Positions 1 to 7,017 of a stretch of DNA of 7,598 nucleotides are shown one piece after another. The notes beneath the pieces were generated by a model. That model ran no database searches and was not told the DNA's origin. It saw nothing but the letters and a program-made list of their open reading frames with translations. Within the stretch, counting starts at the first letter, position 1. Every line of letters starts with the position of its first letter. The translations under genes were made by a program, and so were the position numbers. The DNA is from an uncultured Pseudomonadota bacterium (GTDB taxonomy: Bacteria > Myxococcota_A > UBA796 > CAJQPC01): the NCBI GenBank assembly GCA_937915955.1, contig CALGIB010000305.1, positions 1 to 7,598 on the forward strand. The letters run 5' to 3'.

Positions 1-87
1 AAGCCTCCCGACGAGGTGCTGGCGTTCCGGAAGCAGCACACCCAGGCGCTGATCGGCGACCTCCAGCAGCTCAATCAGCCCGTGTAG
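1..87 (+). CDS. 3' end of an unidentified protein (partial)
   Basis: Frame 1 is open from the first base to a TAG at 85-87 and gives 28 residues, starting KPPDEVLAFRKQH and ending LNQPV. The peptide is polar and probably helical, with no motif I recognise, so no function is assigned. The gene begins upstream of the window. It converges on the glycosyltransferase gene, and the two 3' ends overlap by 13 bases (75-87). The frame, the continuous reading and the sensible amino-acid composition support a real gene end, but 28 codons is little evidence and it could be a chance reading. Confidence 0.5.
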   Translation, partial: KPPDEVLAFRKQHTQALIGDLQQLNQPV

Positions 88-1199
88 CGGTCGCCCAGGC
101 TCTCGCCGTCCAGGGTGCTCGGCCGCGGCTCGCCCAGGCGTACGCGCTCGATCAGCTCGTCCACCAGCCTCAGCAGCATCGAGTTGTCTCGAGGTCTGTA
201 CTGCATCAGGGCGGCCTGGTGGTCCGAGGTGCCCTCGAGGAAGGCGCGGACGGCGTCCTCGGTCAGCGCCTCGGTGAAGCGCCCGTAGCCGAGACTGTGC
301 AGGTAGCGCGCGTTGAGCTCCTGCTCGTACTGGCCCACCAGGGGCACCGCCAGCATCGGGACTCGCAGGTGGACCGCCTCGCCCATCAGGCTGTAGCCGC
401 CCCCGGCGATGACAGCCCGGGCCCTGCGCAGGTCGTCAACGAAGCCCTGCTCGCTGAAGGAGCACAGAGTGACGTTGTCGAGCTGCTCGTCACGGTTCAT
501 GCCGTACAGACGAAAGCGGTAGGGGAGCCCGCGCAGCAGCGGCAGCAGCCGGCTGTTGGAGTCGGCGGTCTGGTAGACCAGCACGTGCTCGCCGGGCTCG
601 CGCTCGGCCGCCAGGATCTCGGGCCTCAGGATGGGCGGCACCAGGCTGGTGTAGCGCTTGCGCACGGGCGGGAAGAAGAAGCTGCTGACCAGGTAGTGGT
701 AGCAGCCGGGCAGCTTGGCCTTGACCGCCAGCTTGGCGAGCCGGAAGTCGGCGCTGCGCCCGTCGGTGGTGAAGTCGTCGTGCCGGCAGCGGTTGATGAC
801 CTGCATGTTGTCGATGCTGACCACCGGGATGCGGTGCTTGCGGCCGAAGCGCCAGGCCCAGGACTCGAAGTCCGAGATGACCAGCTCGGGCATGTAGTCG
901 CCGAGCGTCCGTCGATAGCGGGTCAGGTTCGTGCGCAGGCCATCCCTGGCCCCGGCCAGGTTGCTGGCCAGCGAGCGCCGCCGCTTCACCTCGTTGTCCT
1001 CGTAGACCATGTGCAGGCCCGCGATCTCCTGGATCGTGACGCCTGGCCGGTCCGCGAAGCGCTCGGCGAGGAAGCGCTGCGCTCGGCCGCTGACCATCAC
1101 GCGCAGCTGGTGCCCCGAGGCCAGCAGGTGCTCGAGCACGACGCGCGACCGGGTCGCGTGGCCCATGCCTTCGCCGACGACGCCGTAGAGGATCCGCAT
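75..1199 (-). CDS. GT-B fold glycosyltransferase, MJ1255-like family
   Basis: This 374-residue protein has the two-domain layout of GT-B glycosyltransferases related to the MurG/GT28 and UDP-glucuronosyltransferase groups, and most resembles the MJ1255-like family (Glyco_trans_1_3). The N-terminus MRILYGVVGEGMGHATRS (1-18) is the family's Gly-rich acceptor-side loop with its conserved GxGH. The C-terminal domain carries GGGYSLMGEA (266-275) and VPLVGQYEQELNA (285-297), the usual nucleotide-sugar binding Gly-rich loop and the following Q-x-E-Q-x-x-NA motif. There is no signal peptide or membrane segment, so it is probably cytosolic or peripheral. It likely transfers a sugar to a lipid or small acceptor; donor and acceptor are unknown. 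I chose the ATG at 1199 because the family motif starts immediately there. Upstream in-frame ATGs (1223 and beyond) add unrelated residues. I see no good Shine-Dalgarno for either start. The start codon overlaps the divergent dioxygenase start by two bases. Confidence 0.88.
   Translation of the reverse strand: MRILYGVVGEGMGHATRSRVVLEHLLASGHQLRVMVSGRAQRFLAERFADRPGVTIQEIAGLHMVYEDNEVKRRRSLASNLAGARDGLRTNLTRYRRTLGDYMPELVISDFESWAWRFGRKHRIPVVSIDNMQVINRCRHDDFTTDGRSADFRLAKLAVKAKLPGCYHYLVSSFFFPPVRKRYTSLVPPILRPEILAAEREPGEHVLVYQTADSNSRLLPLLRGLPYRFRLYGMNRDEQLDNVTLCSFSEQGFVDDLRRARAVIAGGGYSLMGEAVHLRVPMLAVPLVGQYEQELNARYLHSLGYGRFTEALTEDAVRAFLEGTSDHQAALMQYRPRDNSMLLRLVDELIERVRLGEPRPSTLDGESLGDRYTG
1187..1192 (+). 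promoter_or_regulatory. Probable ribosome binding site for the dioxygenase-like gene
   Basis: AGAGGA ends 5 bases before the ATG at 1198. The alternative in-frame ATG at 1222 has no purine-rich stretch in front of it. This favours 1198 as the start, although the later ATG would place the twin-arginine motif closer to the N-terminus. The site lies inside the first codons of the divergent glycosyltransferase gene. Confidence 0.45.
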
Positions 1200-1923
1200 G
1201 GCAGAGACTACAGTGCCGCGCATGTCGACCACACGCCGAAGCCTGCTCGTGCAGCTGGCCGCCCTCGGGGCGGTCTCCGCCTGCGCCCCGACCAAGACCC
1301 CGACCCAGGACGACACCGGTCCAAGGGGGGACTCCCCGGGCGGGGACAGCCCCCACGACAGCGACACCGGCACGCCCTGGGACGAGCAGCGCTGCGAGAG
1401 CGGCGAGGTCTTCGTCCCCGAGGAGTGCGTGACCTACCCGCCAGCCGGCGAGGGCCCCTACTACCGGGACGGCATCCCCGAGCGCAACGAGCTCAATGTG
1501 TGGGAGGAGGAGGGCGTGCCCCTGGTCGTCCTGCTCCGGATCACCGAGCACTGCGTCCCCATCGAGGGCGCCAAGGTGGAGCTCTGGCACGCCGGCCAGG
1601 CCGGCCTCTACGACACCGAGTCCGCGGACTACAACGGCTTCGGCTACCAGACCACCGACCTGGACGGTTCGGTCTGCTTCCGGACCATCCGCCCGCCCAG
1701 CTACCCGGGCAACCCCCAGGACCCTGAGTCCGAGCTGGTCCAGCAGCACATCCACATCAAGGTCTGGGTGCTGGGCGAGCTCCGAATGAACAGTCAGCTG
1801 CAGTTCGCGGACGACCCCATCGAGCCCCCTCAGTCCGAGGGGCTGCGGCACGAGCTGACCGACCTGGGCAGCGGCACCTACCGGCTGGCCCAGCTGATCG
1901 AGCTGAACCCGCCGCCTGCCTGA
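1198..1923 (+). CDS. Exported intradiol ring-cleavage dioxygenase-like lipoprotein
   Basis: This 241-residue protein belongs to the intradiol dioxygenase family (catechol 1,2- and protocatechuate 3,4-dioxygenases, non-haem Fe(III)). The N-terminus has a twin-arginine-like TTRRSLL (11-17), a hydrophobic stretch and a lipobox VSAC with Cys29, so it is probably Tat-exported and lipidated. Ala follows Cys29, so there is no Asp retention signal. A Thr/Asp/Gly/Ser-rich tether (about 30-60) comes next. The family hallmark GPYYRDGIPERNEL is at 86-99. By alignment with protocatechuate dioxygenase beta, all four iron ligands are present: Tyr138 (AGLY), Tyr169 (PPSYPG), His184 and His186 (HIH). Gln200 in NSQLQFADD matches the conserved substrate-pocket Gln. 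The Arg normally three residues before the first His is Val181. Substrate is unknown: an extracellular aromatic diol is possible, as is an altered or lost activity. It is convergent with PEPCK (16-bp gap). The start could also be 1222. Confidence 0.87.
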   Translation: MAETTVPRMSTTRRSLLVQLAALGAVSACAPTKTPTQDDTGPRGDSPGGDSPHDSDTGTPWDEQRCESGEVFVPEECVTYPPAGEGPYYRDGIPERNELNVWEEEGVPLVVLLRITEHCVPIEGAKVELWHAGQAGLYDTESADYNGFGYQTTDLDGSVCFRTIRPPSYPGNPQDPESELVQQHIHIKVWVLGELRMNSQLQFADDPIEPPQSEGLRHELTDLGSGTYRLAQLIELNPPPA

Positions 1924-1942
1924 GCGATCCTGTGAGCGCTCA
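1921..1942. repeat. Small inverted repeat spanning two convergent stop codons
   Basis: TGAGCG (1921-1926) is complemented by CGCTCA (1937-1942), giving a 6-bp stem with a 10-base loop. One arm contains the dioxygenase stop codon and the other the PEPCK stop codon. Inside lies the palindrome GAGCGCTC (1934-1941). There is no T tract on either strand, so this is not a classical intrinsic terminator. A short bidirectional terminator is possible but unproven. A very similar arrangement occurs at 5608-5629. Confidence 0.35.
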
Positions 1943-3727
1943 GCTCGCGGGCACACCACGCCGGCCGCAGGTGGCCGCGACGATGCCCTCGTCGACGTCG
2001 AACTTGCGCAGGAACTCGCCACGGTGGGTGTTCATGCGGTCGACCCAGGCCCGGTAGACGTCCATCTTGCCGGTCGCCTCGAAGTGCGAGGCAGGGCTGA
2101 GGATGGCCCTGGGGACCTTGGACAGCAGCTCGGCGTTGCCGGGGTGGTCGACGTCCACGACGTCGTAGCCGAAGTCGGGGTCCGTCTTCCAGACGATGCT
2201 GTCGGTCAGCAGGGCCTCGAGCATCGCGCTGGAGTGGCGGATCTTGACCTTGTGGCCCACGCCCGCCTTCACGGAGCGGCCGTCGCCGCCGACGAAGCCG
2301 GTGTTCATCAGCCACAGGCCTACCTTGGGCATCGTGGCGGCCAGCTCGCTGAAGCGCTTGGCCTGAAGGCCGTGGGCCTGGGGGAAGAAGGGCTGCGTGA
2401 AGGGACTGCGGGTCTTGCCGCGCTCCTTGCCGCCGGCCGAGGTCTTGGTCGTCTCGCCGAGCATGAAGAACCCGGCCGCCTGTCGCGGGTCCGGGAAGCG
2501 CACGATGCCGGGGGTGCAGGCGTCCTCGCCCTCGTCGCGGTTCAGGATGCCCATGTACTCGACGCTGCTGATGTTCTGCAGGTCCGCGGCGTCCTCGACC
2601 GAGCTCATCGGGATGATCGAGCGGCCGTTCTCGGACCACTTCACGAACTCCCAGCCGTCCGCGGGGACGCCGTCGGCGTCGACCACCTCGTCGAGCTGCA
2701 CCTCGCCGGAGATGAACCGGTCGAGGTTGGCCTCGGGGGCGCCGGTGTCGAGGAGGACCTGCCGCAGCCGCGCGGCGTCCTCGGGGGCCAGCTCCAGCTT
2801 GAAGAAGTCGTAGTCGCCGTCTTCGTCGACGTAGACGTTCTCCACCCAGGCGTCCGCAGACATGGTGCCGCGGTAGATGACCGGCTCGGTCTCCTCGGTC
2901 AGGGCCCAGGTCTTGGCGAAGCAGCCGTTCTCGGTGACGCTCATCTCGCCGCCGGCCCAGAGCGCGACCATGTCGTCCTGGATGGGCTGGGTGACCTCGC
3001 CCTGCTTGCTGAACGTGGTGGTCGTCTTGCCGGTTCCGGACAGCCCCATGATGGTCATGCTGATGTCCGCGCCGTCGGTGTGAACGCTCTTGGCGCCGGC
3101 GTGCAGGACCAGGCCGCCGCGCGCGAACACGTAGTGGTTCAGCATGCGCAGCGCGCCCTTCTTGGACTCGCCGAAGTAGTCGGCGCCCATCACGTAGGTG
3201 ACGTAGTTGTCCAGGTCGGCCAGGATGATCTGGCGACCGTCGACGTCGTCGGGGCGGAAGTCCGGCGTGTAGATCACGCGGAAGGTGGGCTCGAAGCTGC
3301 TGGGGTCGGCGGCCTTGTCGGCGGCCTCGACCGCGCTGCGTGGGAAGGCCAGGATCGACTGCATGCCGGCGATGTTGGCGCCCTCGAGCGTGTAGAGCCA
3401 CTGCACGGGGACGGCGTGGGGCCCCAGGCCCACCCAGCCCTGGACCTCGATGAGCTTGCCCTTGGCGTCGATGTAGGCGCGCTGCCGGTCGATGAGGCCC
3501 TGGGCCCGCTCGCGCGCCATCAGCTTGTGGGACCAGTTGGCCTGGTCGGCCGGATCGCCGACGACCCAGGTCCGGCTGGTCTGTCGGGACTTGTTGCGCG
3601 CGATCTTCACCAGGTTCCCGCAGCTCGTCTCGAAGACGCCGGGGGTGTGCTCCAGGGCCAGCTTGCGCAGCAGCTCCTGGCTGGGGTTGCTGATCACTTC
3701 CACCTTGAAGGACTCGAGCGTGCTCAT
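1940..3727 (-). CDS. pckA: Phosphoenolpyruvate carboxykinase (ATP-type), with internal insertion
   Basis: This 595-residue cytosolic enzyme should convert oxaloacetate plus ATP to PEP, CO2 and ADP, the first committed step of gluconeogenesis. Family landmarks appear in order: YFGESKKG (184-191) with the substrate/metal lysine pair; LHAGAK (208-213), with His209 matching the metal-binding His; the P-loop GLSGTGKT (228-235); the Asp pair DD (251-252) of the metal site; GCFAKT (268-273); NGRSIIPM (367-374), with Arg369 matching the catalytic Arg; GKERGKTRSP (433-442); and LWLMNTGFVGGDGRSVK (471-487). The canonical GDDEHGW after the P-loop is diverged (IQDDMVALW). It exceeds the roughly 540-residue E. 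coli type largely because of about 50 extra residues near 309-360, between the metal site and Arg369. The ATG at 3727 is the natural start; a loose purine-rich GAGG lies about 6 bases upstream. It follows the thiolase gene on the same strand after 105 bp, and either an operon or its own promoter is possible. Confidence 0.9.
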   Translation of the reverse strand: MSTLESFKVEVISNPSQELLRKLALEHTPGVFETSCGNLVKIARNKSRQTSRTWVVGDPADQANWSHKLMARERAQGLIDRQRAYIDAKGKLIEVQGWVGLGPHAVPVQWLYTLEGANIAGMQSILAFPRSAVEAADKAADPSSFEPTFRVIYTPDFRPDDVDGRQIILADLDNYVTYVMGADYFGESKKGALRMLNHYVFARGGLVLHAGAKSVHTDGADISMTIMGLSGTGKTTTTFSKQGEVTQPIQDDMVALWAGGEMSVTENGCFAKTWALTEETEPVIYRGTMSADAWVENVYVDEDGDYDFFKLELAPEDAARLRQVLLDTGAPEANLDRFISGEVQLDEVVDADGVPADGWEFVKWSENGRSIIPMSSVEDAADLQNISSVEYMGILNRDEGEDACTPGIVRFPDPRQAAGFFMLGETTKTSAGGKERGKTRSPFTQPFFPQAHGLQAKRFSELAATMPKVGLWLMNTGFVGGDGRSVKAGVGHKVKIRHSSAMLEALLTDSIVWKTDPDFGYDVVDVDHPGNAELLSKVPRAILSPASHFEATGKMDVYRAWVDRMNTHRGEFLRKFDVDEGIVAATCGRRGVPAS

Positions 3728-3818
3728 CTGGGGCCTCGCCTGTCGTGCAGGGATGGGCCACTACCCGACCAGGGGGGGCGCTCGCAAGCTCAGCGGGCGG
3801 TGTTCACGCGCGCGTTGC

Positions 3819-3832
3819 CGAGCAGCTGCTCG
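3819..3832. repeat. 14-bp perfect palindrome just after the thiolase stop
   Basis: CGAGCAGCTGCTCG is a perfect palindrome that abuts the thiolase stop codon (3833-3835 on the minus strand). As RNA it could form a 5-bp stem with a 4-base loop, but no U-tract follows, so a terminator call is not supported. The rest of the thiolase-PEPCK gap (3728-3818) holds a run of seven G/C pairs (3771-3777) and no convincing -35/-10 pair. Confidence 0.4.
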
Positions 3833-5032
<1,200 letters not shown>

Positions 5033-5121
5033 AGGTGTTCCGGGTCTTTCAGCCGCGACCTAACGCAGCGGGCCCAGACCGGCGGGTCTATGCTCCGCAC
5101 GCCTGTTGGAGAGAACCTGTG
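5033..5121. promoter_or_regulatory. Divergent intergenic region with a short inverted repeat
   Basis: This 89-bp gap should hold the promoters of both the thiolase and the lipoprotein genes. It contains AGACC-GGCG-GGTCT (5076-5089), a 5-bp inverted repeat with a 4-base spacer. CGGGTCT occurs twice in direct orientation, at 5041-5047 and 5083-5089, 42 bp apart, close to four helical turns. TATGCT (5089-5094) is a possible -10 for the lipoprotein gene, but no good -35 is seen. An operator role is a guess. Confidence 0.3.
5108..5113 (+). promoter_or_regulatory. Ribosome binding site of the small lipoprotein gene
   Basis: GGAGAG lies 8 bases before the ATG at 5122 and is the best Shine-Dalgarno in the window. 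It fixes the start at 5122 rather than at the in-frame ATG at 5035, which would lie only two bases from the thiolase start and would add 29 unrelated residues before the lipobox. Confidence 0.7.
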
Positions 5122-5610
5122 ATGACTGCGCTACTGTTTCTGCTGGCTTGTGGGGACAAGGACGTCACCGACGCTCCCGACTCGGACTCCGAGGCGGACG
5201 CGGACACGGACACGGACACGGACACCGACGTCGAGGCCTGCGATGTGGCCCAGCTGACCTTCGCCGCGGTGGTCGCCGACAGCAGCGGCCCGTGCACGAC
5301 GGCCTGTGTCAGCCCCGTCGACGTGACCGGCACCGTCCGGAACAACGGCGACGCGACCTGCAGCTTCGAGAGCAGCAACAGCTGCTTGATCGGACGCGCC
5401 GTGATCGGCACCGCGGACGGCGCCGCCAACCTGGTCGACGTGAAGCCGAGCTGCGACGACGCGCTCACCACCTTCACGTTCCCGCCGGGCAGCAGCCAGA
5501 AGCAGCTGGTGATCGACGACGCCACGCTGGCCGCCGGGTCCTACAAGGCCACCGTCTACTTCAACGACCCGAATCAGAGTCGGGCGATCGGCGGCTTCGA
5601 CCTGCCCTGA
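5122..5610 (+). CDS. Small Cys-rich lipoprotein with Asp-Thr repeat tether
   Basis: This is a 162-residue protein of unknown function. It starts MTALLFLLACGDKD: the lipobox LLAC puts the lipidated Cys at position 10, so the signal peptide is unusually short (9 residues) and has no basic residue. An acidic low-complexity tether (about 12-37) follows, including four consecutive Asp-Thr pairs. The remainder (about 40-162) is rich in Ser, Thr, Gly, Asn and Val, with a predicted beta character: VTGTVRNNGDATC (68-80) and LAAGSYKATVYFNDP (136-150) resemble strands of an Ig-like/CARDB-type sandwich, but this is a visual impression. Cys40, 58, 62, 80, 88 and 111 could form three disulfides, as expected for an exported domain. 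It is probably anchored in the outer membrane, since Gly (not Asp) follows the lipid Cys. It is convergent with the sulfatase gene (16-bp gap). Such proteins are common in Myxococcota-like genomes and often lineage-restricted. Confidence 0.8.
   Translation: MTALLFLLACGDKDVTDAPDSDSEADADTDTDTDTDVEACDVAQLTFAAVVADSSGPCTTACVSPVDVTGTVRNNGDATCSFESSNSCLIGRAVIGTADGAANLVDVKPSCDDALTTFTFPPGSSQKQLVIDDATLAAGSYKATVYFNDPNQSRAIGGFDLP
5191..5232 (+). repeat. Hexamer tandem repeat encoding the Asp-Thr tether
   Basis: Seven in-phase hexamers run GAGGCG, GACGCG, GACACG (three times), GACACC and GACGTC. They encode EA, DA, DT (four times) and DV. The three identical central units (5203-5220) suggest growth by slippage. 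Because the unit is six bases, changes in copy number would keep the frame and only alter tether length. Confidence 0.8.
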
Positions 5611-5629
5611 GTCGGGTTCGGAGCGCTCA
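5608..5629. repeat. Convergent-stop junction with GAGCGCTCA, second copy
   Basis: This spans the lipoprotein stop TGA (5608-5610) and the sulfatase stop (5627-5629 on the minus strand), separated by 16 bases. TGAG at one end pairs with CTCA at the other, extended by one T-G wobble, and the palindrome GAGCGCTC sits at 5621-5628. The GAGCGCTCA sequence and its distance from both stops match the junction at 1921-1942. There is no T tract. Confidence 0.35.
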
Positions 5630-6946
5630 GTCGACGTAGCCCGCGGCTCGCAGGAGCCTCAGCACGTCCTCGTCGATCCGGCCGTCGTCGCGCTCGTCGG
5701 CTTTGGCGGCCAGGCCGAGCGCCTCGAGCTCCCCGCTCGCCTCGGTCAGCGGGGTGCGCGCGCCGTCGACCTCGAGCCACTGCTCGCCGTTGCGCCAGAC
5801 GGTCTTGCCGGCCTCGCCCCAGAGGGCCACCGCGGTGTCGCAGTAGGCCTTTCCCTCGGTCCGAGCGCAGCGTCGGATGTGCGGCCAGGCCTCGCTGCGC
5901 ACCTGACGGCCGGTGGGCTGGCCCAGCAGGATCAGATCGTGGGCCTCGAGCGCCGAGACGGGCCCCTCGGGCAGGCTCCCCTCGATGCCCAGCGTGACCA
6001 GCGGGACGCGCACGTTCTCGTCCCAGACGTAGTGGCCGTGGTCGAGCAGGCCGTGCTCGCCCAGGAACTCGCCGTGGTCCGAGGTGATCACGATCTCGCA
6101 GCCCTGCTCGCACCAGCCGCCCTCCTCCAGCGCCGCGATCACCTCGCCCAGGTTGGCGTCGGCGGTGTGCACCGCGTGGTCGTAGAGGTCCCGGGCCCGG
6201 GCTCGCAGGAGCTCGGCCTCGCGCTCGCCCATGCGGCCCTCGACGTAGCGGCGCCAGTCACCGGACTCGGACACCTTGCTGTAGGACAGGGGTCGGGCGG
6301 CCTCGGCGTGGTCCAGGCCCTTGGGCACGCTGCGCCAGGGCTGGTGGGCGTCGGCCAGGTTGACGACCAGGAACAGGGGCCCCTCGTCGGGGTCGAGTTC
6401 GCCCAGCGTGCGACGGATCAGGGGCTTGAGCTGGTCGCCGAAGTGCTGGCCCCAGCGCTCGCTGACGTGCGAGCTGCGGAAGCCCCGGGCCAGGCCCATG
6501 TCCGCGCTGACCACGGGGTTGCTGCTGACCAGGTGGGCCTGGTAGCCCTGGGCCTCCAGGCGCTCGGCCAGGGTAGGGGGCTCCTCGCTCAGGGGGCGGG
6601 CTCGGGCGCCGCTGCCGGAGAGGTCCTTGGCGCCGCTGGTGATGCAGTGGGCGCCGTGCTCCACCGGCATCAGGCCCGTGAAGTAGCTGGCGTGGCTGGG
6701 CAGGGTCCAGCTCCCGGGGCTGACGGCCTCGCAGCTCAGCTCGGCGCCGGCGGCGACCAGACCCTCGAGCACCGGGCTCGTCGGGCGCTCGTAGCCGCAG
6801 ACGGACAGGTGGTCGGCGCGCACGGTGTCCAGGACGATCAGGACCTTGGTCGGCGCCCCCGGCGGGTCCTTAAGCAGCAGCAGGCCCAGACCCAGACCCA
6901 GGAGCAGCAGCGGCAGGGACCAGCGGAGGTGGCGCACGCTGGACAT
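5627..6946 (-). CDS. Membrane-anchored sulfatase/alkaline phosphatase superfamily enzyme with Thr nucleophile
   Basis: This 439-residue protein of the sulfatase family (PF00884 type) has an N-terminal hydrophobic segment (about 9-25, Leu/Gly-rich, after basic MSSVRHLRW) that should anchor the catalytic domain outside the cytoplasmic membrane. Metal-site motifs are present: VLIVLDTVRADHLS (35-48) with Asp40, NLADAHQPW (196-204) with His201, and ITSDHGEFLGEHG (287-299) with Asp290/His291, followed by DHGHY (302-306). The nucleophile block is SPGSWTLPSHASYFTG (76-91). In classical sulfatases this reads C/S-x-P-x-R; here it is Thr81-Leu-Pro83-Ser-His85. With Thr in place of Cys/Ser, formylglycine formation is not expected, and Thr nucleophiles are typical of phospho-transferring superfamily members such as LtaS and EptA. 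It may therefore hydrolyse or transfer a phosphoester rather than a sulfate. The substrate is unknown. The ATG at 6946 gives the complete anchor. It is divergent from the HDOD gene (71-bp gap) and convergent with the lipoprotein gene. Confidence 0.87.
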   Translation of the reverse strand: MSSVRHLRWSLPLLLLGLGLGLLLLKDPPGAPTKVLIVLDTVRADHLSVCGYERPTSPVLEGLVAAGAELSCEAVSPGSWTLPSHASYFTGLMPVEHGAHCITSGAKDLSGSGARARPLSEEPPTLAERLEAQGYQAHLVSSNPVVSADMGLARGFRSSHVSERWGQHFGDQLKPLIRRTLGELDPDEGPLFLVVNLADAHQPWRSVPKGLDHAEAARPLSYSKVSESGDWRRYVEGRMGEREAELLRARARDLYDHAVHTADANLGEVIAALEEGGWCEQGCEIVITSDHGEFLGEHGLLDHGHYVWDENVRVPLVTLGIEGSLPEGPVSALEAHDLILLGQPTGRQVRSEAWPHIRRCARTEGKAYCDTAVALWGEAGKTVWRNGEQWLEVDGARTPLTEASGELEALGLAAKADERDDGRIDEDVLRLLRAAGYVD

Positions 6947-6957
6947 GTACCCCGCCA

Positions 6958-6982
6958 GCCCCCGATCGCGGAACCCGGGGGC
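6958..6982. repeat. Inverted repeat in the sulfatase-HDOD intergenic region
   Basis: GCCCCCG (6958-6964) and CGGGGGC (6976-6982) form a 7-bp, GC-only inverted repeat with an 11-base spacer, centred in the first half of the 71-bp gap between two divergent genes. It could be an operator, or a hairpin in the 5' leader of the sulfatase mRNA that affects ribosome access, as it starts 11 bases upstream of that start codon. The palindrome GGCCGGCC (6998-7005) lies nearby. No clear -35/-10 was found on either strand. Confidence 0.4.
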
Positions 6983-7007
6983 CTAAAGGACCGCTCGGGC
7001 CGGCCGT

Positions 7008-7012
7008 AGAGG
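7008..7012 (+). promoter_or_regulatory. Ribosome binding site of the HDOD gene
   Basis: AGAGG ends 5 bases before the ATG at 7018, a good match to the 16S anti-SD complement at a usual spacing. It supports 7018 as the start. Confidence 0.6.
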
Positions 7013-7017
7013 CTCAC

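Noticed and set aside
219..2022. Long open frames at 219-1727 (+) and 490-2022 (-) across the glycosyltransferase and dioxygenase genes
   Set aside because: Both run through two genes with clear family motifs and give low-complexity translations; they are shadows of the real frames.
1878..3761. A 627-codon minus-strand frame overlapping PEPCK in another phase
   Set aside because: It is a frame-shifted copy of the PEPCK gene, rich in Arg/Pro/Gly/Ala without domain structure; the PEPCK frame has all the motifs.
3819..3832. The 14-bp palindrome after the thiolase gene as an intrinsic terminator
   Set aside because: The hairpin stem would be only 5 bp and no U-tract follows in the transcript, so I list it only as a palindrome.
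5035..5121. N-terminal extension of the small lipoprotein from an ATG at 5035
   Set aside because: It would bury the lipobox 38 residues into the protein, start two bases from the thiolase start, and ignore the good GGAGAG site before 5122.
5191..5232. Tandem repeats as a possible CRISPR or regulatory array
   Set aside because: The units are six bases, without spacers, and in frame within a lipoprotein tether; they are coding low complexity.
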